From: Eudorina sp. 2006-703-Eu-15
Lineage: Eukaryota > Chlorophyta > Chlorophyceae > Chlamydomonadales > Volvocaceae
DNA length: 64,000 nt
Direction of reading: 5' to 3'
NCBI GenBank assembly: GCA_003117195.1
Contig: BDSI01000002.1
Coordinates: forward strand, 201,001 to 265,000
Both the position numbers and the translations under genes were made by a program. The notes under the pieces are model-generated. The model worked only from the letters and a program-made list of their open reading frames with translations. It ran no database searches and was not told the DNA's origin. Positions 47,115-56,463 of this stretch are shown in pieces (position 1 is the first letter of the stretch; each line of letters opens with the position of its first letter).

Positions 47115-47147
<33 letters not shown>

Positions 47148-50100
47148 GCTGCGGTGGCGGAGCCAGGGCGCAAGCGGCGGGACAGGAAGAGCTGGGAACG
47201 GCAACGAAGGAAAAACGCGCGGCCTGACGGCGGCGGTCCTGGAGCCGCCGCCGCCGCCGCGGCGGCGGCGGCGGCGGCGAGCGAGGAGGTGGTTCAGGTC
47301 CCGCAGCAGGCAGCGGGCACCGCCGCCGCTGCGGCCGCCGTCGCCGTCGCCATGCACCGCAGCTACACACTGCACGGCAGCTCCGTCGCGGCGACGGCGG
47401 CGGCGGGGCTGACCGCCGCCATCACGGCGCGCCTGACGCCGGCGGCTGCCGCGCCGCCGCCGATGTTTGCGGGCGCGACGGGCATGGCGTTGGCGGCCCG
47501 GGGCGGCGCCGCCGTGGGTCCGGGTCGTGGCGGCCCGACGGACCTGTCCGCCGCCCTGCTAATGATGCGGGTGCAGCTGCGAGAGACCCATGGGACGGAA
47601 GACCCGAGGGTCACAACTGCTGTGGTGGCGGCGGAGGTCGCGGCGGAGGCGGCTGAGGCCGTTTCGGACGGAGCTGGCGACGGCGCCGCGGGGGGCGGGG
47701 ACACGACGTCGGGAAGTGGCGCCGCCAGCGCTTCGGCGGACAGCGCGGGGATGTTGGGCGGATCCCCGATGGACGAGGCGGAGGAAGAGGAGGAGGAGGA
47801 AGAGGAGGAGGGTGGCGGGTGGCAATGCCTAGGGGCCGCGGCTGCGGTGACGACAACCGTCGTCGTCGCCGCAGCGGCTGTCCGGTCGGGTCGTCCAGAA
47901 ACGGGCGCGACGGCGACGACGGCGACGACAACGCCAAGCAAGCAGCAGCAAAAGCAGTCACCGGGCAAGCCGCAACGGACAGAGCAGGAGGCCGCGGCCC
48001 GAGCGTCGTTGTACCGGTACGGCAACTACCACCGGTATTACGGTTATCGGTTGGGCGCCGATCTGGATGCAGACCCACGGGTCAAGGTGAGCAATGCGGA
48101 GCTTCGCGTGTTTCGTTTGCTTGGGATTGACTTTTAGATGTCATCTGAGAAGCGAACGTTGCTGTGGACGTGTGCTGCAAGGGTCGGTGTGTGGGCCGCG
48201 CTGTGGTGAGGACTGATCCATGGGCCACAGCGAGATCCGGCCGCTTCGGTTTCGAAGCACACAGGGAGCCCGCACCGAACGTCATCACGACATCACGCAG
48301 ATCCTGATCCTGATCTGGATCCTGATCTAGATCCTGATCTAGATCCTGATCCTGATCTAGATCCTGATCCTGATCTGGATCCTGATCCAGATTCTGGTCT
48401 GATCCTGGCCGAAACCCCCGAGAGAGCCGGCCGGCTGCTTGCCGCCTAGCGAGCGGGCGGTAGCCCCTGCGGGTGGGGACTGGGGAGGGTCGGCGGAGGA
48501 GCGCGCGACACCGCTGAGCGGTCGGCAGCCACCGTCACGCCAAATCCACGCCACCCCTGTGAGTCCCCGTCGCCCTCTCCCCCTTGCGATTGCACTGACA
48601 TGATGTGAATGCCAACCGATCGCCGTCGTGGGACGGTGCTGCAGCTGATGCGGCGGGAGTGGTTCCACAACCGAATCTGCTTCGATGTGGGTTGCAACGA
48701 GGTGCGTTGGTGCCGTACACGTCGTACACATGTATGCGGAGACACGTACGGCGAGATACCCGTACCGTATACTTTCATTGGTTTGCGAACAATTTGCGGT
48801 GTACATGTACATGCAGTGCTCGCATGGGTCAGTCGGAATGACGATGCACCGACCCGTGGGTCGTGGTGTAGCCGTTACGTGCACAGCCAGCTGTGGGCCG
48901 CAGGCCGCAGCCCGCTATGGGTTACCGAGGCGCAGGTGCTGATGAGGGCCTTCACATGTGGCCGCAGGGGCTGGTCACCTTGGCGGTGGCGGCGCGCTTC
49001 GGCGCCAAACGGATGACGGGGTACGACATCGACGGCACGCTCATCAAGAAGGCTTGCAGGTGCGGTGGGAGGGGAGGGGGGCTGTCCGCGACAGCTCCCA
49101 CTCCCTACCCCGCCCTTCCTTTGCCGGGAGCTGTCAATGATTGACTTTGATTGGGGGCGTCCCTGGGGCCGGCCGGCATGCAGACTTGGCTGAGGGCGTC
49201 AATGTGCTGCCTCACAGCCCTCTCGCGGGCTTTCTGTTAATCTTCTCTCTGCAGTGTTCCGATGCTGATGATATGCGCACCACCCAGGGCACGGTCCCGC
49301 ACCGTCGCGGCCCCCATCCCTCCCTCAAGAAGGCCCAATCACGCCACACGCCTCCCACGCACGCCACACGCCCCCCACTCACGCCACACGCCCCCCACTC
49401 ACGCCACACGCCCCCCCCCCACTCACGCCACACGCCCCCGACGGCTATCGCCCGAATGTCCACCGCACGCGCCACCGCGGGCTCCAACCTCGCAGGAATC
49501 TGCGAGTCATGCGGACCGACTACACCACGCGGCTGCAGGCGATGGCCCAGATGGGCCACCATGGCGGGGGCGGCAGTGCAGGCAGTTACGGCGTGTACGG
49601 CGGGTACGGCGTCAGCTTCACGGAGCTCAGTGAGGAGGCGGCAATGGGCTTCAGGCAGCAGCACCCGGTGGATGTCGGCGAGGACGGGTTTGCGGAGGGC
49701 AGTGGGGATGATGATGGGGACGGTGGGGGCGATGCAGGGGAGCAGGGCGGGGAGCAGAGCGGCGACGGTGGAGGAGGAAGAGGAGGAGGTTGCAAGGAGG
49801 ACGAGGGGGAAGCAGCTGTGGGCAGTCGGGATCAAAGCGATAAGCCGGGGCAGCGTCAGCCGCAGGGGCAGCTGCAGCCGCAGGGGGAACCTCAACAGCA
49901 TCAGCCCCCGCAGCGGCCCCATCAGCCGCAACAGCCCCAGCAGCCGCGGCGAGGTCCCCCGTCCGTGGCTGGGCCCGCGCCGCTGCGGGTGGGCCAGCTG
50001 CGGGCCTACGTCAAGGCGCTGGCGGGGACGCGCTTCGTGCAGCAGGACTGGGTCAACTCGCGAGGCAGGTACGGAAGGGATCCAGGGTTGGCGTGTTGAC

Positions 50101-52087
50101 GGCACTTACGGAAGTTAGGCCTATGAGGGGTTAGAGACGCGTGGGAGCGCGTTGGAATGGGCGGGGGTTGGTTCCTGTATCCCGTTGTATGTGCCTTCCA
50201 AAACATGCTGTCGGAGGCCTGTCCCGCGAGTCGGCCTCACGCGCCTCTCCCCGCCCGCACCCAACCCCACCCCAGAGCAGCGCAGTTTAAAAATGTCTAC
50301 CATTTTCCTATACCCCACCCCACCTCACGTCACCTCCCCCCACCCCAGGCCCCCTCTGCTCCCTCCCTCCCTCCCTCCCTCCCTCAGGCCCGAGAGTGTC
50401 GACACCATCCTGTGCCTGAGCGTCACCAAGTGGGTCCACCTCAACAACGGAGACGCCGGCCTCAAGCGTCTCTTCCAGTGAGGCGGGGGCAGGGGAGTGG
50501 GGTGCTGGGGGTTGGGGGGCGGGCGGGGGTGGGTTTGGGTTTGGGGTGGCCCGGGGGTGCCGAAGGAGAGGGGGTTGGCTGGGCATGACAGTGGGCAGAC
50601 CCCAAGCAGATATGGTACGGCACGGCGTGCGAAGGCCGGATCTGGGAGCCTCCAGGAGCCTCCAGGAGCCGTGGAGTGCAGGCTCGCGCCGGGGCGACAT
50701 CCGCGCCCCTGCGTGCCCCTGCGGCGATCCGATCCGGGTCCGTAACCGCTCCGTGCGAGCGCTTCAAGAGCGCCCCGCAAACCGCAAACCGCAAACCGCA
50801 AACCGGCGCCACGGGAACCCAACACGGGCCGCATGCCTGCACCGCGGGCCGTTGTCCACGGGCCACTGTCGCAGGAAGTTCTTCGACATGCTCACCCCGG
50901 GGGGCTTGCTGGTGCTGGAGCCGCAGCCCTGGAAGTGAGCGCGGGGCGGGGTGTGTGTTTTTAGATAAGAGACCGCGGGGGTTGTGTGTGCTGACACCGC
51001 CAAGTCATCCACGGGGTATCCACGGGGAAATTGGTGGAGATTTTCAAACTGCGCGCGGGCTATCCACGGCCGTGGGTGGCGGGCCGAGAGCTTTACGGAT
51101 GGCGTGCGGATGGCCCCCAACCAACCCTCTACCCCGAATAGACCACCATGGATTGGAACAGCGACTCGGCTCGGGCGGCAAGGCTCTCGAGACAGGTCCC
51201 AGGAGTGCGTGTCTGCGCAGCGGGCCGCTGCACCCAGGCGGCGGCCGTGTCGGCCGTCCGTGCCCGCGTCAAGTACCGTAAACAGGAAGGCAATGGGACA
51301 GCACTGAGATCTCATATTAGAGCCGTCGTACATTGATTGATTTAGCGACCCATGGGTCGGTGACGCCCGTGGGCGTTTGTTTGGGCGCACCCCATATGGA
51401 TGCGTGCAGCTGGTCCAGGCCATCGTGGGTTAGGTACAGCAAGTGGGGTGCTTGGCACACGGCTTCCGTCCATCACCCACGCCGCGAAGGCCGTACAGCA
51501 CAGCGAGCCCTCGACGCCAGTCTGGCGGAATGCACTGCTCTTGACCAGCTCGTGCTGTCGCCTCCCCTGTCAAATCCCCTGCACAACAGGTCGTACAAGC
51601 GTGCCGTACATAAGACCACCACTAATGCCGTACCTTTCAAGCGCATCGAGCAGCTGCAGCTGCGGCCGCAGAACTTCGTCGACTACCTGACCGGCCAGGT
51701 GAGTGGGGGCGGCGCAATTCAGGAGGGCAATCACCGTACCTCGTCCCGCACCTCGTGCCGTACCACTTGTTTGTTTAGAGATCAGCATTTTTTTGTTTAG
51801 AGATCAGCACTTGGCTGCTGGCACGGGCCCAACCGTGGAGGGGGGCCAAGGGTTCATTGCTTCATGACGCGGCGGTAGGCGTGACGCGCTCGTGCAGTCA
51901 CTTCCTAGCCCCCACCACCTCACCTCACCTGCCGCTGTTCCTCGTGCGCTGTGACGGGTATTGGCAGCAGGTGGGGTTCGCGCTGGAGTCCCGGCTGCAC
52001 GAGGGAGGGGGCGTGGGCTTCGACCGCCCGATGTACCTGCTGCGGAAGCCGGCAGCGGGAGCAGGTGGCGCGGGTGGCGGCGCGTGA
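46229..52087 (+). CDS. 7SK-type snRNA methylphosphate capping enzyme (Bin3/MePCE family), 958 aa
   Basis: Family members transfer methyl groups from S-adenosylmethionine to the 5' gamma-phosphate of small RNAs such as 7SK or U6. Exons: 46229-46375, 46455-48086, 48645-48701, 48968-49059, 49496-50068, 50388-50477, 50875-50934, 51590-51698, 51971-52087; all GT-AG with matching phases. Landmarks: basic N-terminus ([14 protein letters not shown]), a long Ala/Gly/Ser-rich region (50 to about 565), [12 protein letters not shown] (570-581), EWFHNR, SAM motif DVGCNEG (607-613), GYDID (630-634), the Bin3 signature [10 protein letters not shown] (844-853), [11 protein letters not shown] ending at Trp883, [16 protein letters not shown] and [11 protein letters not shown] near the C-terminus. 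Compared with animal MePCE there is an extra segment of about 150 residues (Gly, Gln, Pro and acidic) after NLRVMRTDY, in exon 49496-50068. Probably nuclear. The RNA substrate in the alga is not evident from sequence. Confidence 0.93.
48301..48407 (+). repeat. (ATCCTG/ATCTAG)n hexanucleotide repeat
   Basis: Tandem GATCCT, GATCTG and GATCTA units in capping-enzyme intron 2. Confidence 0.85.
49338..49440 (+). repeat. About 20-bp tandem repeat (CACTCACGCCACACGCCCCC)
   Basis: Four to five imperfect copies, ending about 55 bp before the exon at 49496. Confidence 0.85.
50277..50317 (+). repeat. Dispersed intronic element, copy 4
   Basis: GCAGTTTAAAAATGTCTACC then ATTTTCCTATACCCC, preceded by GCAGC. 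Sense to the capping-enzyme gene, about 70 bp before the exon at 50388. Confidence 0.75.
51013..51056 (-). repeat. Dispersed intronic element, copy 5 (reverse)
   Basis: On the minus strand it reads GCAGTTTGAAAATCTCCACC then AATTTCCCC. It lies in capping-enzyme intron 7 and its C-rich end points back at the exon ending at 50934, about 80 bp away. Confidence 0.7.
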
Positions 52088-52863
52088 GCCTGGCTCGGGT
52101 CTCATAGTCTCATAGAGGTATAGGGTGCAAGGCGCGGCAGTACCGCAGTAGGTAGGACGTGCAGGGTTAGGCGGGGTTAGGTCGTGCAGGTGATGTAGGT
52201 GTGTCGGTGTGTAAGCGATAATTGAAGCAGCGCGACGGCGATGGGTTCGGTACCATGTCGATTCACCACTCGGCGGTTGCACTCTAACCAACCACCCTAC
52301 GAAACTGTGTGGCGTCGTGCCGCGAGGGCGCGGTGGTCCTGACCGCTTGTGGCGCCCGCAGGCCACTCGGTGCCGCGAGGTGTTCTCTTATGACGGACAA
52401 CTTCTGATGTTACGGTGGACAACCGGCGACAACCTCAGCCTCCTCACCCCAAACTGCAGAAACGGGTGCATCCATAAAATGGGGACTAGAACGCCGCCGC
52501 GGGCACACTGTGCGCGCCTCGTGTGTACTACAGTGCCCGCCGTACGGTACATACGGATTGAAAGTGTGATTATTTCCTGCACAAGGTCTTGGATTGTACT
52601 ATTGGTATCAGATCTTCGGAGATAAAACAAGACTCTCAGTAGCAGCAGCTTCCCGCGAGTGCAACCTTCACTCTACTTGCAAGTTTGTCGCACGTGTCGG
52701 TGCCGTGGTCGAGACTTTGACAATCATTACAAATATTATTTGTTGACCTCTTCTCATCTTTCAACCCTAGCTGGGAGTTTTGCTTGCCACATACGACAAC
52801 ACGCAATCTCTACTGCTGGTGTTATCTTGCGGGGCATACAAATCTTGACATACCGTTAAGAGG
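52088..52863. other. Intergenic region between capping-enzyme and EF-hand genes
   Basis: About 780 bp, turning AT-rich after 52390 (for example AAATATTATTTG near 52730). Probably a short 3' UTR followed by the promoter and 5' UTR of the EF-hand gene. No coding signal was accepted. Confidence 0.5.
52210..52214 (+). terminator. Candidate TGTAA poly(A) signal of the capping-enzyme gene
   Basis: TGTAA on the sense strand about 120 bp after the stop codon; short for a 3' UTR in this type of genome but the nearest candidate. Confidence 0.35.
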
Positions 52864-54126
52864 ATGGGACAGGTCAGGCGTGCAACATGGCATGTCACCT
52901 TTCTTCCATCGTCCTCGCTTGTCTCGAGCGGCTCCTCCTAACCGCAGGCGGCAAGTGGAGGGCTAACACAAGGGGATGTTGATGAAGTCATTGCAGCTTC
53001 AAAGGGTGTATGTAAGTTGTCGTTAACGGGTGCTTCTCGTGCGTTCGTGCTGCCCCGTGCTAAGCTTCCTTCCGCCCTTTACTCTTTGCACTGTTGCACC
53101 CAGTCAATCAAGCAGAAATTGAGTCTTTATACAAGCGTTTTCGGGCGCTGGACCGCGGGCACAAGGGCTATATCTCCCCGGAGGAGTTCCTCAGCATCCC
53201 GGAACTGAGCATCAACCCAGTGGCGCAGCGGCTCGTTCGCTGCTGCGAGTGTCCCAACTTCACCACGTTCGTAAAGATGGTGGCGCCCTTCAGCCCCCGC
53301 GCCAGCCGGGACGACAAGCTGGCGTTCATGTTCACGGTGTACGACGTCGATGGCGATGGTGAGCTCTGGCTCGTGAGGGTCAGGGTCAATTCTGGCCGGG
53401 TCGGGGACTGTGCCTAGGGGCCCTCTGCCGGGTGCTCAGGGACGTGACATCATGGGCTCATTGCTGAGAGCGCGCGGCAAGCAAGTGCTGCTGCCAGACA
53501 TCCTTCACTTAAATGCTGTGAGGGCGACTGAAACACGGTTGAGCATGTCCCACAAAACTTCACTGCAAATGCCTGTAGCCTTCGGTTACACAAGGGGTCC
53601 ACGCAGGCGGAAGTGGTGCCGATTCCCATCAGCCATTGGGTTTCCCACTTCGAGCGCCGGTCCTTGCGAGTCCTCCTGTCCGCCTTGTCCTCCTGTCCAG
53701 GCACACCCACCTCCACGCGCGCGTGTGGTCACCACCACCGCACGTCGGCCTCCGCGTCGGCCACATTGCCGGAACCATGTAACGTCGCACACGACAGCGA
53801 AGCCGCAAAAGAGCACGAAACCAACAAACGAGGATGTCAGTGCCCCCTCCTCCCGCCCCGCCACACCAAACCGATAACCGCGGATGTCGGCGGCCGCCCC
53901 CCCTCCCCGCCCTCCCGCTCCAGGCTACATCTCCCGGGAGGACATGAGCATGATGCTCAAGCAGCTGGCCGGGAGCACCTTGAGCGAGGAGGACCGACAG
54001 GACATCATCAGCCGGGTGCTCGCGCTGGCGGGGGGCGCGGAGCGACTGGACTTCGCGGCGTTCAAGGCGGCGCTGGCGGGGGCGGACCTGGCCAACATGG
54101 TGGTGGAGGTGCCCGTGGACTTGTAG
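52864..54126 (+). CDS. Calcineurin B homologous protein (CHP)-like EF-hand protein, 176 aa
   Basis: Exons: 52864-52872, 52948-53011, 53104-53358, 53924-54126; phases 0, 1, 1 agree. The first exon is only three codons (Met-Gly-Gln), whose Gly2 could be N-myristoylated as in calcineurin B and CHP. The layout FNQAEIESLYKRFRALDRG followed by IPELSINPVAQRLV is closest to animal CHP1 (IPELAINP), and clearly of the calcineurin B superfamily. Of the four EF-hand positions, only the third (Asp105 to Asp116, DVDGDGYISRED) has a full calcium-binding loop. The first (41-52) lacks acidic ligands, the second loop is shortened, and the fourth (GGAERLDFAAF) is degenerate. CHP proteins act as regulatory subunits of membrane transporters or kinases; the partner here is unknown. 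The tiny exon 1 rests on the myristoylation motif and phase and is the weakest part; its donor GTCAGG is not a strong one. Confidence 0.82.
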
Positions 54127-54238
54127 GCGGGGGCGGGGGCGGACTGCGAGTGTGGATTGCAAGTGAGTCGACAGTCCTGCTAGTGTTGGATGAACGACGG
54201 GTGCGGCGGAGGCGATCATGAGGGGTTGTGGGCACCGG

Positions 54239-54318
54239 GAGGGACAGGGCGGGTGAGGGACAGGGCGGGTGAGGGACAGGGCGGGTGAGGGACAGGGCGG
54301 GTGAGGGACAGGGCGGGT
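54239..54318 (+). repeat. 16-bp tandem repeat, five copies
   Basis: Five near-perfect copies of GAGGGACAGGGCGGGT, about 110 bp after the EF-hand gene stop codon. Confidence 0.9.
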
Positions 54319-55064
54319 GTCGAGGAAAAGAGCACGGCCTGATGGCGTACACCGGAGCGAAATGAACTGCGGTGGTGGTTGTGCGGGAAGGTTGGGAAGG
54401 GTCCGGGAAGGCTGCGCCGCCGCGGCGTCCCTTCACCGTCGTGCGGGTCAGGCCCCAGGTACCCGCGGGCGACAAGACCCCAACAGGGTGCACGGTGCGG
54501 CCCGGCACAGCCTCAGGAGCTGACCCGCACATCACGACCCATGACACCAGCGGAGGGCTTGGGGGGTTTGGGGTGGGGGGCGGGTGTGACAGTGGACTGT
54601 GCTTAGCGTGTGGATTGGGGTGTTATGCGTGACGACTGATGAGTGACAAGACACGCCGCATGTGCGAACGCGCACCCCCCTGGGGTGAGCGATGCAGGTT
54701 GGGGGGTAGGCCACGGCCCCCTACCCTGAGGCTGCGCGGCCCCACGGCTATCGTCTGCAGCGACGAGCTACTTACTGCCTGGCCGCGGCGGTCAGCGCCG
54801 CCGTACCTCGCGTGTCGATGTGTGTGCCCAGAGGCGACAGCACAGCTGGGGATGAGGAGCAGCAGTTCCGGTGGTATTCATGAGAGGGACTCTGATGCGG
54901 AGGTCCCATTTTGTTAAATTATTTGAGAGACAGCGCCCGGTAGTCTGCTGGATGATGAAGCGGCGCCCTGTACGGGCCGCCTGCGCTGATTACCAGGAGG
55001 AGGCTCAGAGCGGTCAGAGGGCGTTGTGATAACCAGTCAACTAGAGGTGACAGGAAGCGACATT

Positions 55065-55069
55065 TGTAA
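55065..55069 (+). terminator. Candidate TGTAA poly(A) signal of the EF-hand gene
   Basis: First sense-strand TGTAA after the stop at 54126, giving a 3' UTR of about 940 nt. Confidence 0.4.
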
Positions 55070-56180
55070 ACTGAGCCACGTGTATCGCCTTCCGGCGAGC
55101 TTCCCGGTCGAGTCGTCCCTGCTCACACACGCCCCGGCCTGGGCGGTTATGGGTGGGCTTCTCATTAAACACGCCCCGCAGCGCATGTCGGGATGTCCCG
55201 CCGCACCGCCTACTCTTATCTCTCCTTCGTCACTGTACCTCAGCCCTAGCACACCGGCGCATACTACCCGGGACCGGTCCGACGTGGGATCGCAGGTTGC
55301 AATGAAATCTCACTGATCATGCGCACCCCGACATTTGAGGGCCGCTGCAGCTTTGAGCGCGAAAGACCTGGCCCAGGCTGCTGCGCTGGTTCCAGTCGCC
55401 CGCGGCGCAGAGCCGTCGCGCATCCACGCGCGCAGCAGACACACAGTCGCACAGCGCATGCCGCACACGGACAGCGCGTGCCGCACATGCCGGCGCGCGC
55501 GACCCCTTGCATGCAAACACAACACACTATTTGAGTGTCGTATCACCAGTCGCACGCACCGGATGAATAAACATATGTGCAAGGCGTTGCAAGTCGGCTC
55601 CGCATAACCCCCCACGATCCCGTGTTTCGTTCCATCACTGACGCACCCCGCCGTTTTGCGGCGGAGTTCGTCGTTTGCTCATTCATTGTTCTGGGGCCCC
55701 GGCAGCAGCTGTGGAGACGTGTCCGCTCGCCACCTCCATGACGGCCGCCCGCGCTCTCCCTCCCTGGACGTCCCACGTGAACACGTAAACACGCGCACCT
55801 ACTGACCCGGGCAGCAAGATCCCCAAACACCGCCGCGCCACACTAGAGCCGCCGCGCCGACGTCCCCAGCCCAACTTGAATGCGACCATGCGCAGTGGAC
55901 CTCCATTTTTCATGGGCGGAAGGTTGCCGCCCTTGAGGGGGTGGGCATCGGACGCCTCAGGCACAGCACACGGAAGCACCGGCGACGGTTGCCTCGCGCC
56001 GCCTAGCCCCCTGCCGCTGCGCGGCTCTCCGATGTGGCAACCGATGGCCCAGCTCATTCTGAACGACTCTCCACAGCCGCGGTCGCGTCCGTTGCGGTCG
56101 CATTGTTGCGGCCTCATGGTGTCTGAACGTAGGCCTGTAAGACTCCATGCCCCAAGACCGGCATTTGGTCGTGAAATATG

Positions 56181-56206
56181 TCCGTCCGTCCGTCCGTCCG
56201 TCCGCC
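56181..56206 (+). repeat. (GTCC)n microsatellite
   Basis: Reverse complement of the GGAC repeat seen at 15908, 27008, 27098 and 31637. Confidence 0.8.
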
Positions 56207-56463
56207 CTTCCTGGCAACCTGGAGCCGTGCAGCTACTGTTCCGGTAGACACACCTGCCGCCGCAGGTGCAGCTCGCCCGCCCGCACGGCTAGTCCCTGGC
56301 TCTGCACTGCTCCTCGAGCGGAGGAGAGCGTGAAGCCTCACCCAGCTGTCTGGGTCTCTGAGCCCTTGGGCCACAACTCACTCAGAGTACCTGGGCGGTA
56401 CCAGGGCGGTACCGGAGGACCGGCCACCTGCTTTCCCGGCTGTCTGCTTCTGCCTCCCCGACC

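Larger units (their letters stand above)
54127..56463. other. Intergenic region between convergent genes
   Basis: Must contain the 3' UTRs of the EF-hand gene (+) and the four-membrane-segment gene (-). A GTCC run sits at about 56181-56206. No additional gene was accepted. Confidence 0.5.

Noticed and set aside
49338..49440. Regular repeats that could be mistaken for a CRISPR array
   Set aside because: Units are contiguous without spacers and sit in an intron of a eukaryotic gene.
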